Shown here in pieces: positions 55,028-63,033 of a DNA stretch of 64,000 bases. The position numbers were made by a program, and so were the translations under genes. Source of the stretch: JAHRVQ01 sp051278195 (GTDB lineage: Bacteria > Pseudomonadota > Gammaproteobacteria > Pseudomonadales > Azotimanducaceae); the NCBI GenBank assembly GCA_051278195.1, contig JBNMQM010000014.1:16219-80218 (forward strand), written 5' to 3'. Under the pieces are notes generated by a model. That model worked only from the letters and a program-made list of their open reading frames with translations, was not told the origin of the DNA and searched no databases. The number at the start of each line of letters is the position of its first letter. The first letter of the stretch is position 1.

Positions 55028-55062
55028 TTTTTAGGGTCTAGTCTTCGAGGTCTAGCTTTTTG
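55021..55062. repeat. 14-base tandem array at the argG/nth convergent ends
   Basis: Units GGTCTAGTTTTTAG (55021), GGTCTAGTCTTCGA (55035) and GGTCTAGCTTTTTG (55049) are spaced exactly 14 bases apart. The first includes the last codon and TAG stop of argG. The second contains the complement of the nth stop, and the second and third encode the C-terminal residues of Nth (KKLDLED). Confidence 0.85.
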
Positions 55063-55682
55063 CCTTTGAACTCGCATAGATCCTGAATGACGCAGGCACC
55101 ACAACGTGGGTTGCGGGCGGTACACACGTATCGTCCGTGGAGGATCAGCCAGTGATGCGCATCTCGGATAAACTCATCCGGGATGACCTTGATCAATTTG
55201 TCTTCCACCTGCCGAACCGTTTTCCCTGGCGCGAAACGAATTCGATTACCCAGCCGATAGATATGGGTATCGACAGCCATAGTGGGTTCGCCAAAAGCGG
55301 TATTCAAAACGACATTGGCAGTTTTGCGCCCCACACCCGGCAGAGCCTCTAACTCTTTTCTTGTGTTGGGTACTTCGCTGGCATGCTCCTCGATTAGAAG
55401 CCGGCATGTCTTGATCACATTGGCTGCCTTACTATTAAAAAGACCAATCGTTTTGATGTATGTCTTTAAGCCGTTTTCACCCAAAGCCAGAATTTTCTCT
55501 GGTGTATTTGCGATGGGATATAGTTTATCTGTGGCTTTATTCACTGAAACATCAGTGGCCTGAGCAGATAGTATGACGGCGACGAGTAGCTCGAAGGTGC
55601 TGTTGTAATTGAGTTCTGTCGTCGGTGTGGGGTTCTCAGCTCGCAGCCGTTTCAGAATTTCGTAGCGTTTGTCTTTGTTCAA
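55038..55682 (-). CDS. nth: Endonuclease III
   Basis: 214 residues if started at the TTG at 55682, where LNKDKRYEILKRLRAENP aligns with the usual Nth N-terminus. Another TTG at 55712 gives 224 residues. I see no ATG in a suitable place. The helix-hairpin-helix is LPGVGRKTANVVL with the catalytic Lys, the catalytic Asp lies in VDTHIYRLGNR, and the 4Fe-4S loop is C-x6-C-x2-C-x5-C (CTARNPRCGACVIQDLC). It removes oxidised pyrimidines. It overlaps the rsxE 3' end by 47 bases, and rsx-nth linkage is common in gammaproteobacteria. Confidence 0.94.
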   Translation of the reverse strand: MNKDKRYEILKRLRAENPTPTTELNYNSTFELLVAVILSAQATDVSVNKATDKLYPIANTPEKILALGENGLKTYIKTIGLFNSKAANVIKTCRLLIEEHASEVPNTRKELEALPGVGRKTANVVLNTAFGEPTMAVDTHIYRLGNRIRFAPGKTVRQVEDKLIKVIPDEFIRDAHHWLILHGRYVCTARNPRCGACVIQDLCEFKGKKLDLED

Positions 55683-56301
55683 TTTTTTGATCGATCCAGT
55701 TCTTAAGTGCAATTAAAAGCCCAAACAGCAAAAATGCGCCGGGTGGTAAAATAGCCAATAGCAGTCCTTCGTTGGGTAACTGAATGACCCAGTCTACCGC
55801 CATTTCGCCAAAGATTAAGTCAGCTTGCGCGAATAGTGTGCCATGTCCCAGTGCTTCTCGAATAGCACTGAGCAAAACAATCACCAGCAGGAAACCCGAC
55901 CCCATTGTCAGGCCGTCGAGCAACGCGTAACCGAAATGATTCTTGCGCGCAAATGCCTCGGCACGGCCTAGGATGACGCAGTTGGTAACGATTAGTGCGA
56001 CAAAAAGCCCAATCCGTTGATGCAGCTCGAATGAAACAAACTGCAGGAGTAAATCTGCAAGGGTGACGAATGTCGCGATGATCAGAATTTGCGCCGGCAG
56101 TCGCGTTGTATCGTCAAGCCAGCGTTGTAATAAGCTGATGGCGCCATTGGAGCAGATGAGTACCAGGAGGGTCAAACTGCCCAGCACGAAACCATTGATC
56201 AGCGTATTGGAGACGGCGAGCAGTGGACACAGGCCCAACAGCTGAACGAGCGCGGGGTTGTTGTCCCACAGACCATCGCGGGTAATTTCAGTTGGGGTCA
56301 T
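55636..56301 (-). CDS. rsxE: Rsx/Rnf electron transport complex subunit E
   Basis: 221 residues from the ATG at 56301 (MTPTEITRDGLWDNNPALVQ), preceded by GGGAGA. A longer frame to 56352 lies within rsxG. About six hydrophobic helices are seen (LLGLCPLLAVSNTLING..., IATFVTLADLLLQFV, GLFVALIVTNCVILGRAEAFA). RsxE and RsxA are homologous membrane subunits with inverted topology that carry electrons across the inner membrane. The start overlaps rsxG by 14 bases. Confidence 0.95.
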   Translation of the reverse strand: MTPTEITRDGLWDNNPALVQLLGLCPLLAVSNTLINGFVLGSLTLLVLICSNGAISLLQRWLDDTTRLPAQILIIATFVTLADLLLQFVSFELHQRIGLFVALIVTNCVILGRAEAFARKNHFGYALLDGLTMGSGFLLVIVLLSAIREALGHGTLFAQADLIFGEMAVDWVIQLPNEGLLLAILPPGAFLLFGLLIALKNWIDQKIEQRQTLRNSETAAS

Positions 56302-56854
56302 TGCTGTCTCCCGTCTCTGGATATGAGGCGGGTGCCGAAAGCTGCTCGACAATTGCCAGGACTATGGCTCTGGGTGTGATGGTTGCACCGCTAAATTGAT
56401 CAAAATCGCCGCCATATTTTTTAACATCCCACTGATGACTCGTGACGGAGGCACCATCAAAATCTAAAACCCAGTTAGAGACAGCCAAATCGAGTTTATC
56501 ACCGAGTCCGGGCGTTTCCTGATGTTGAAAAACGCGAACGCCCAGAATGGTGCCTTGCAGATTGGTCGCCAACCAAAATCGAATCTCACCATTGTATCCG
56601 TCGGGTGTCGTGACAGCGCGCAGGTCGCCATATAAATTGCCGTTCTTGAACAGTCGATAGTGATCGCCTGCCGGCTGCAAGGTAATGCTGCCATCGCCGA
56701 CCACGGCTTGCAATTGACGAAATTCAAATGCTTGTTGGTTTTGTTTGATCTGCTTATGGGAGATTACATAAGTGGCGCTGAGCATTAGTCCGCATACCGC
56801 TGCGAGGACGGTCATCTTGATAATGGTTCTTCGCATAGGCGTCATGAGCTTCAT
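56288..56854 (-). CDS. rsxG: Rsx/Rnf electron transport complex subunit G
   Basis: 188 residues. A single N-terminal membrane helix (about 10-32) anchors a periplasmic FMN-binding domain. The covalent FMN attachment motif is SGAT at 155-158 (Thr158 the likely ligand). EIRFWLATNLQGTILGVRVFQHQETPGLG is the family signature. The start overlaps the rsxD stop by four bases. Confidence 0.95.
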   Translation of the reverse strand: MKLMTPMRRTIIKMTVLAAVCGLMLSATYVISHKQIKQNQQAFEFRQLQAVVGDGSITLQPAGDHYRLFKNGNLYGDLRAVTTPDGYNGEIRFWLATNLQGTILGVRVFQHQETPGLGDKLDLAVSNWVLDFDGASVTSHQWDVKKYGGDFDQFSGATITPRAIVLAIVEQLSAPASYPETGDSNDPN

Positions 56855-57747
56855 GATAACTTGACCCTAACCTGCTCATAGAGTGGCACGACTGCATTCA
56901 TGAGAAGCACCGCGAAGGCGATGCCATCGGGATAGGCCCCGATGCTGCGAATGATAAAAGTGATGCAACCAACACCAGCACCGAACAACAGTAAGCCTCT
57001 GCCGGTATCGGGAGAAGTGACCGGGTCCGTGACGATGAAGAATGCAGCGAACATTAATCCACCGCTAAACAAATGAAATAGCGGCGAACCTAGGCTGCTG
57101 GAACTGCCACTGTCGTAAAATAGTACGCTGAGTAACGCGACACTGGCGAGCGTTGCGGCGGGTGCTTGCCAGCGTGTTGCCTTCAGGGCGATCAATGCAA
57201 TGCCACCTGCAAGGTAGGCAGCGCTAATCCATTCGAAGCCAAGACCACCCCAGTGGCCGAAGCCGTTTTCCGCGGACCATATTTCTTCGACTGTTGCGCC
57301 TTCGCGCCACTTGAATACATCGAGTGGCGTCGCGCCGCTTAAGCCATCCACGACCGGCGGCCACTGCGACATGTACAGCGGAAACGATACAATCAAAGCG
57401 CAATAGCCCACCATCGCAGGGTTAAAAAGGTTTTGGCCTAGGCCGCCGTAGAGATGTTTGCCGAAAATTATCGCAAAACCCGAACCAAATACCACGATCG
57501 ACCAGGGCAACTCGGGCGGTAACGCAAGCGCGAGCAGAACCGCGGTCACGATGCCTGAACCATCCCAGGCAGATTGCAGTGGCCTGTTGCGAATGTGAAG
57601 TACGATACATTCCAGTGCGAACACAGTTGTGACGGCGAGGGCAACATTAGCCAGGATGCCGGTGCCCAGAAACCAGGCGCTGATCAAACATCCGGGCAGC
57701 AAGCACGCGAGCACCGTGAACATGATTTTCTGGCTACGATTAATCAC
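56851..57747 (-). CDS. rsxD: Rsx/Rnf electron transport complex subunit D
   Basis: 298 residues, somewhat shorter than the roughly 350 of E. coli RsxD. There are multiple membrane helices. The FMN attachment motif is SGAT with Thr140 (DGLSGATPLDVFKW). GKHLYGGLGQNLFNPAMVGY and FIVTDPVTSPDTGRGLLLFGAGVG are family marks. It overlaps the upstream RsxB/C' gene by four bases. Confidence 0.94.
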   Translation of the reverse strand: MINRSQKIMFTVLACLLPGCLISAWFLGTGILANVALAVTTVFALECIVLHIRNRPLQSAWDGSGIVTAVLLALALPPELPWSIVVFGSGFAIIFGKHLYGGLGQNLFNPAMVGYCALIVSFPLYMSQWPPVVDGLSGATPLDVFKWREGATVEEIWSAENGFGHWGGLGFEWISAAYLAGGIALIALKATRWQAPAATLASVALLSVLFYDSGSSSSLGSPLFHLFSGGLMFAAFFIVTDPVTSPDTGRGLLLFGAGVGCITFIIRSIGAYPDGIAFAVLLMNAVVPLYEQVRVKLS

Positions 57748-58670
57748 TTGCCCAGCCTTGCGAGTAAGGCCTTACGATCACCCTCAGTAGGCTGGGCTTT
57801 CGGCGGCTCTGTTGCAATGAGTCGACTCTGCCGCTTTTCGAATCGTTGCTCCGCCAGCACTGCCTCTGCTTGTAGTTGCTCTGCCGCGCGCACGGACTGC
57901 TTAGCCGCTTGAAAATACTGGGTTAATGGAATTGCGCTGGGGCAAACGCGGTCGCAGAGCCTGCATTCAATGCAGGCGTCCAGGTTCAGTGCGGTCATTG
58001 AATCTATGGACGATCTTTGCCAGAACAACATTTGCGGTTGAAGCTCTTTAGGGCAAACTACTTCGCAGTCGCCGCAGCGAATACACGCGGTTTCGGTCTG
58101 TAGAGCAACTTTCGGTACCAGTGGCTTTAGCGGCTTTGTTTGTTCGATGTCGACGTTTTGAATTTCGATCATGTCAATGCAGTCCACCGGGCAAGGCGGC
58201 AGACAGAGGTCACAGCCAGTGCAACTGTCTTCTAAGATACTGTGCATTTGTTGCTGTGCGCCGATAATCGCGTCAACCGGACAGGCTTGAATACAGAGTG
58301 TGCAGCCAATACATTCTGCTTCACGAATTCGCGCGACTCGTTTTGGCAGTTCCTGACCGTAGTGGTTATCTAGCGCAATAATGTCGCGCCCCAGAAGATC
58401 TGCTAACGCTGCGATGGTTTGTTTACCCCCGGGAGGGCAACGATTAATCGCTTCTCCCTGGGCGATCGCTTGAGCGTACGGCAGGCAACCTGGATGGCCG
58501 CATTGGGCGCATTGAGTTTGCGGTAGACATTGATTAATCGCAGCGACGACCTTGTCTTCTGTTCCACCGTAGCGTTGTTTGGCGAATAGTAATAGTGCGG
58601 CGATAGTGGCCAGCATCGCCGCCAACAACAATGCAGGTAGAAGTAGGGACTCGGTGATGAGTGGCATCAT
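57744..58670 (-). CDS. rsxB: RsxB fused to the ferredoxin tail of RsxC (NADH module absent)
   Basis: 308 residues from the ATG at 58670, overlapping the rsxA stop. Residues 1-170 are a complete RsxB: an N-terminal membrane helix, a four-Cys 4Fe-4S motif (C54, C57, C62, C78) and two ferredoxin clusters (C120/123/126/130 and C150/153/156/160). After a short linker, residues about 190-308 match the C-terminal part of RsxC: two more clusters (C196/199/202/206 and C233/236/239/243), PSAIPLTQYFQAAK and the basic, Ala/Glu-rich tail. The roughly 370-residue N-terminal NADH/FMN-binding part of RsxC is absent and no separate rsxC exists here. The start at 58907 would lie inside rsxA and is rejected. 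Confidence 0.9.
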   Translation of the reverse strand: MMPLITESLLLPALLLAAMLATIAALLLFAKQRYGGTEDKVVAAINQCLPQTQCAQCGHPGCLPYAQAIAQGEAINRCPPGGKQTIAALADLLGRDIIALDNHYGQELPKRVARIREAECIGCTLCIQACPVDAIIGAQQQMHSILEDSCTGCDLCLPPCPVDCIDMIEIQNVDIEQTKPLKPLVPKVALQTETACIRCGDCEVVCPKELQPQMLFWQRSSIDSMTALNLDACIECRLCDRVCPSAIPLTQYFQAAKQSVRAAEQLQAEAVLAEQRFEKRQSRLIATEPPKAQPTEGDRKALLARLGK

Positions 58671-59245
58671 CTCCCCATTCCCGTGAAGCCCATAAAAGCG
58701 AGAGATAATAAGCCCGCAGTGATCATATGAATGGCGGTGCCTTGAAAGGGCAGCGGCACATCCGCAAACTCTATCCGCTCGCGCATCGCTGTGAAAAGAA
58801 TCAGTACCATCGAGAAGCCAACCGCTGCACCAAAGCCATAGATCAAAGACTCTGCCAGATTGTGTGACTGCCGGACGTTGAGCAATGCCACGCCGAGGAC
58901 CGCGCAATTGGTGGTGATGAGTGGAATGAAAATACCCAACACCTGATGCATTAACGGCTGCGTGGTACGCATGACAAATTCAGAAAATTGCACGAGACCA
59001 GCAATCAATACAATAAACACGATGATACGCAAGTACTCTAAGTTAAGCGGGAGTAACAAATATTGATCAATCAGGTAACTGGCCGCAGACGCTAGTGTTA
59101 GGACAAACGTGGTTGCCGCCGACATACCAATCGCGGCATCCAGTTTTTTGGATGCGCCCATAAAAGGACACAAGCCCAGAAATTGCACCATCACGAAATT
59201 GTTTACAAAAATCGTGCCCAATAAAATCAGTATGGTGTCTGGCAT
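58667..59245 (-). CDS. rsxA: Rsx/Rnf electron transport complex subunit A
   Basis: 192 residues, the family length, with six hydrophobic helices. Signatures include VNNFVMVQFLGLCPFMGASKKLDAAIGM and FIPLITTNCAVLGVALLN with the conserved Cys residues that bind an intramembrane iron-sulfur cluster with RsxE. It is the first rsx gene and lies 14 bases after the metG stop, so it is probably co-transcribed with metG. Confidence 0.96.
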   Translation of the reverse strand: MPDTILILLGTIFVNNFVMVQFLGLCPFMGASKKLDAAIGMSAATTFVLTLASAASYLIDQYLLLPLNLEYLRIIVFIVLIAGLVQFSEFVMRTTQPLMHQVLGIFIPLITTNCAVLGVALLNVRQSHNLAESLIYGFGAAVGFSMVLILFTAMRERIEFADVPLPFQGTAIHMITAGLLSLAFMGFTGMGR

Positions 59246-59259
59246 AAATACGATAGCGG

Positions 59260-61284
59260 TTAGGTAACCCGCATGCCCGCTGTTGCGCCGTCGTGTGGCT
59301 CTAAGATGTAGATGTCTTTGCCGCCAGGTCCGGCTGCGAGCACCATGCCTTCAGACATGCCGAAACGCATTTTCCGAGGCGCCAAGTTTGCAACCATGAC
59401 CGTTTGTTTGCCGATTAGAGTGGCTGGGTCATAGGCAGACTTAATGCCGGCGAATACGGTGCGCTGCTCGAAGCCGAGATCCAGCGTTAGCTTGAGGAGC
59501 TTGTCGGCACCCTCGACGCTTTCTGCATTTACGATGGTAGCGACTCTTAAATCGATCTTGGCAAAATCGTCGTACTGAATCTCTGGCGCAAGCGGTTCTG
59601 CAGCGCCGTCGCTGGTGTCTACAGCTGCTTCTGTTGCCGGTTCCTGCTCCGTTGAGTCTTCGATCATCGCGGTCACGGTTTTTTGCTCGATACGAGTCAT
59701 CAGCGGTTTAAATTTAGCGATTTTATGGCTGGTGAGTGATGTTGTTAGATCTGCCCAGGTCAGCGGCTCTATATTCAAGAAGGCCTCGGCCCTTTCTGCC
59801 AGAGCCGGTAGCACAGGTTTTAAGTAGCCGACCAGCATGCGAAACATGTTGATCCCGTCAGAGCAGATCTGGTGAACCTGTTCAGCGTTTGCGGGATCTT
59901 TAATCTTGCTCCAGGGTTCTTGCTCGGCGATATATTGGTTTGCCTTGTCCGCGAGTGACATGATGAGCCGGGTCGCCTTACCAAATTCGTCCTGATCGTA
60001 CAGTGAAGCGATTTCGTCACCGGCTTTGATGAGTTCTTCGACCAATGGGTTGCCGGAACTTGACGCCAGCGTGGCGTCAAACTGCTTGTTGATAAAACCG
60101 GCACAACGGCTCGCAATGTTCACAACCTTGCCGACTAGATCAGAGTTCACCTTCTGCACGAAGTCCTCTAGATTGATGTCCATGTCATCGATACCGTTAC
60201 TCAGCTTGGTCGCAAAATAGTAGCGGATGTATTCTGGATCCAGATGTTTTGCGTAGGTAGCCGCATTGATAAACGTGCCGCGAGATTTGCTCATTTTCTG
60301 GCCATTAACGGTAATGAAGCCATGCACATGTAAGCGAGTCGGTGTGCGGTAGCCGGCCGTTTTGAGTATTGCTGGCCAAAACAAAGCGTGGAAATTAATG
60401 ATGTCTTTGCCAATAAAGTGATGCACCTCATAACTCGAGTCATCTTTCCAATATTCGGCAAAATCATTGCGGCCTTGCTGACTTAACAGATTTTCGAAAC
60501 TGGCCATATAGCCCACAGGTGCGTCTAACCAGACGTAAAAATATTTGCCAGGCTCGTCGGGAATCTCAAAACCAAAATAAGGTGCATCACGGCTAATATC
60601 CCAATCTTTCAGACCGGCTTCTAACCACTCTGACAATTTGTTGGCGACCTGATCGTTCAGAGTGCCGCTGCGAGTCCACTGCTTCAAAAACTCCGTGAAG
60701 TTGGAGAGCGCAAAAAAGATGTGGGTGGACGCTTTAAGAACCGGTTTGGCTCCAGAGACCTTTGATACAGGATTGATCAGCTCCGTTGCGTCATAGGTGG
60801 CGCCGCACGCTTCACAATTGTCGCCATATTGGTCTTCTGTTTTACAACGCGGGCAGGCCCCGACGATAAATCGATCCGCAAGGAACATGTTTTTTTCTGG
60901 ATCGTAAAGTTGGTCAACTTCTTTTTTCCGAATTTGACCAGCATCCTTCAGTTTGTTGTAGATCTCGTTGCTAAATGCCTGATTCTCTGGCGAATGCGTC
61001 GAATGATAGTTATCGTGGCTGATCATAAATGCCCGAAAATCGTCTTCATGCTCTCGTTTTATGGTCTCGATGAGGGCTTCTGGCGACACGCCTTGTTCCT
61101 CGGCTTTCAGCATGATGGCCGTGCCATGGGTGTCATCGGCACAAACATAGGTGCATTCGTTGCCCTGCATGCGCTGGAATCTTACCCAGATGTCGGTCTG
61201 GACGTGTTCCAACATGTGGCCCAAGTGGATAGAGCCATTAGCATTGGGGAGCGCACTGGTAACAAGAATATGACGTTTGGACAT
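59260..61284 (-). CDS. metG: Methionyl-tRNA synthetase
   Basis: 674 residues, the long class with a C-terminal tRNA-binding domain. The HIGH motif reads HLGH at 20-23, the zinc-binding Cys pairs are CPRC and CEAC (about 144-165), and KMSKS is present as KMSKSRGT near 333. The C-terminal EMAP/Arc1-like domain spans about 575-674 (YDDFAKIDLRVATIVNAE). It charges initiator and elongator tRNA-Met. It is divergent from apbC with a 145-base gap, and the rsx operon follows. Confidence 0.97.
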   Translation of the reverse strand: MSKRHILVTSALPNANGSIHLGHMLEHVQTDIWVRFQRMQGNECTYVCADDTHGTAIMLKAEEQGVSPEALIETIKREHEDDFRAFMISHDNYHSTHSPENQAFSNEIYNKLKDAGQIRKKEVDQLYDPEKNMFLADRFIVGACPRCKTEDQYGDNCEACGATYDATELINPVSKVSGAKPVLKASTHIFFALSNFTEFLKQWTRSGTLNDQVANKLSEWLEAGLKDWDISRDAPYFGFEIPDEPGKYFYVWLDAPVGYMASFENLLSQQGRNDFAEYWKDDSSYEVHHFIGKDIINFHALFWPAILKTAGYRTPTRLHVHGFITVNGQKMSKSRGTFINAATYAKHLDPEYIRYYFATKLSNGIDDMDINLEDFVQKVNSDLVGKVVNIASRCAGFINKQFDATLASSSGNPLVEELIKAGDEIASLYDQDEFGKATRLIMSLADKANQYIAEQEPWSKIKDPANAEQVHQICSDGINMFRMLVGYLKPVLPALAERAEAFLNIEPLTWADLTTSLTSHKIAKFKPLMTRIEQKTVTAMIEDSTEQEPATEAAVDTSDGAAEPLAPEIQYDDFAKIDLRVATIVNAESVEGADKLLKLTLDLGFEQRTVFAGIKSAYDPATLIGKQTVMVANLAPRKMRFGMSEGMVLAAGPGGKDIYILEPHDGATAGMRVT

Positions 61285-61429
61285 AGAAACCCGAAGGGTG
61301 TTTTCGAAGGGTGCTCAATATACCGATGCATCCGCCTTTAATCATCTGGTTTACGTTGAATCGAGAAATAGGATTTAATAGAGTCCTACTTTTATCTGGA
61401 GAATCGTTATCGCCGCTGGACCTCAAAAA

Positions 61430-62236
61430 ATGACCCTACCGGGTGTTAAGCGCATTATTGCCGTTGCTTCGGGCAAGGGCGGTGTAGGTAAATCAACCGT
61501 CTCCGCCAATCTGGCGCTGGCGCTCGCGGCCGAGGGACATACCGTTGGGTTGCTAGATGCCGATATTTACGGACCCAGCCAAGGATTAATGATGGGTGTG
61601 CCCTCTGGCACGAAACCCAATGTTTCTGGGGAGTACCTAGAACCGATTGAGGTTCATGGTCTGCAAGTCATGTCGATGAGCTTTGTCACCTCTGACCGCA
61701 CGCCGGCCGTGTGGCGTGGCCCGATGGCAAGTGGTGCGCTGCAGCAGCTTTTGGCGCAGACATACTGGCAGAAGGTGGATTACCTGATCGTGGATATGCC
61801 ACCGGGTACTGGCGATATCCAGCTGACCATGTCCCAGCAGGTACCGCTCAGTGGTGCTGTGATTGTTACAACGCCACAGGACATTGCACTGCTAGACGCC
61901 CGTAAAGGTATCGAGATGTTCCGCAAGGTCGAGGTTCCGTTACTTGGCATCGTCGAGAATATGAGCATGCACACCTGTTCTGAGTGCGGCCACAACGAAG
62001 CCATATTTGGTTCGGGCGGCGGTGATGCGATCGCTGCGGAGTACGGTATGAGCATTCTTGCCAAATTGCCCCTATCAATGGCGATTCGTGAGCAATCTGA
62101 TGGTGGTAAGCCTCCCGTGCTCAGCGACCCTGATGGCGAGATTGCCGGGCAGTTTCGAGAAATTGCCAAGAAGATCCACGGCATGATCGATTCGGTGCAG
62201 CAGGCCGGGCCGCGCATTCATATTATGGATGATTAG
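61430..62236 (+). CDS. apbC: ApbC/Mrp/NBP35-type iron-sulfur carrier ATPase
   Basis: 268 residues. The deviant Walker A is SGKGGVGKS (14-22) and switch regions follow in DADIYGPSQG and DMPPGTGD. The cluster-binding CxxC is Cys183/Cys186 in HTCSECGHNE. It carries and transfers 4Fe-4S clusters as a dimer. The N-terminal DUF59/MIP18-like domain found in many Mrp proteins is missing: the P-loop starts ten residues after the ATG, and the upstream 145 bases do not encode it. The neighbours metG and dcd match the usual gammaproteobacterial context. Confidence 0.94.
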   Translation: MTLPGVKRIIAVASGKGGVGKSTVSANLALALAAEGHTVGLLDADIYGPSQGLMMGVPSGTKPNVSGEYLEPIEVHGLQVMSMSFVTSDRTPAVWRGPMASGALQQLLAQTYWQKVDYLIVDMPPGTGDIQLTMSQQVPLSGAVIVTTPQDIALLDARKGIEMFRKVEVPLLGIVENMSMHTCSECGHNEAIFGSGGGDAIAAEYGMSILAKLPLSMAIREQSDGGKPPVLSDPDGEIAGQFREIAKKIHGMIDSVQQAGPRIHIMDD

Positions 62237-62316
62237 CCCAGCGGTAATGGTCAATCTCTAGTCCACGCTGGATGGCTCCTGTATCATTCTCAGCTTAAAT
62301 TTGCTGTGGAAATGCC

Positions 62317-62883
62317 ATGACCATTAAGTCCGATCGCTGGATTCAAAAGATGTCTCAAGAAGCCGGCATGATCTCGCCGTTTGAGCCGGGTCAGGTGCGA
62401 GAAAGTGGCGGAGAAAAAATCATCTCCTACGGAACGTCGAGCTATGGCTACGACGTTCGCTGCTCTAATGAATTCAAGGTTTTTACCAATATTCACTCGG
62501 TCACCGTCGACCCAAAGCATTTTGATGAAAATAGTTTCGTGGATGTGCAAAGCGATGTTTGTGTCATTCCGCCGAACTCTTTTGCATTGGCGCGTACCGT
62601 GGAATATTTCAAGATTCCGCGCAATGTGTTGACGATCTGTTTAGGCAAGTCGACCTATGCCCGTTGCGGAATTATCGTCAATGTCACGCCTCTGGAGCCC
62701 GAGTGGGAAGGGCACGTTACTCTGGAATTCTCGAATACGACGACGTTGCCGGCGAAAATCTATGCCAATGAAGGCGTGGCGCAAATGCTGTTCTTCGAGT
62801 CTGATGAGGAGTGTGAAACGTCGTACAAGGATCGCGGCGGCAAATATCAGGGCCAGCGCGGTGTAACACTGCCTCGAGCTTGA
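62317..62883 (+). CDS. dcd: dCTP deaminase
   Basis: 188 residues. Family motifs are YGYDVRCSNEFKVF, SFALARTVEYFKIPRNVLTICLGKSTYARCG and the catalytic Glu in EPEWEGHVTLEFSNTT. It deaminates dCTP to dUTP in the supply of dTTP. The last two sense codons and stop form the first unit of a 19-base repeat array. Confidence 0.97.
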   Translation: MTIKSDRWIQKMSQEAGMISPFEPGQVRESGGEKIISYGTSSYGYDVRCSNEFKVFTNIHSVTVDPKHFDENSFVDVQSDVCVIPPNSFALARTVEYFKIPRNVLTICLGKSTYARCGIIVNVTPLEPEWEGHVTLEFSNTTTLPAKIYANEGVAQMLFFESDEECETSYKDRGGKYQGQRGVTLPRA

Positions 62884-62932
62884 TGAGCTGCTCAGAGCTT
62901 AATTGAGTGCCTAGAGCTTAGCCAAAGTGGGG
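62876..62932. repeat. 19-base tandem array at the dcd stop codon, with three different stops
   Basis: Three contiguous units: GAGCTTGATGAGCTGCTCA (62876-62894), GAGCTTAATTGAGTGCCTA (62895-62913) and GAGCTTAGCCAAAGTGGGG (62914-62932). The first five bases are the end of dcd. The next three bases are the stop, TGA in the first unit, TAA in the second and TAG in the third. Copies diverge except around GAGCT plus stop. Confidence 0.88.
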
Positions 62933-62981
62933 CTAGCAGCTTACTGGCTAGTGCCTATAAAGCTAGTTGAAGTGCTAGGTT
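62932..62981. repeat. GCTAG repeats, spacing 15, 15 and 12
   Basis: GCTAG recurs at 62932, 62947, 62962 and 62974. The units read GCTAGCAGCTTACTG, GCTAGTGCCTATAAA, GCTAGTTGAAGT and GCTAGGTTG. Because CTAG is palindromic each copy gives TAG on both strands. It follows directly on the 19-base dcd array and precedes the convergent DUF3108 gene. Confidence 0.7.
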
Positions 62982-63033
62982 GTGGTCGGCAGCGGGTATT
63001 GCTTGCTTCGCTGCCGTCGAAAATTGTACAGAG

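Noticed and set aside
58671..58907. 79-residue N-terminal extension of the RsxB/C' protein
   Set aside because: It would lie wholly inside rsxA in another frame, and the ATG at 58670 overlaps the rsxA stop as expected in this operon.
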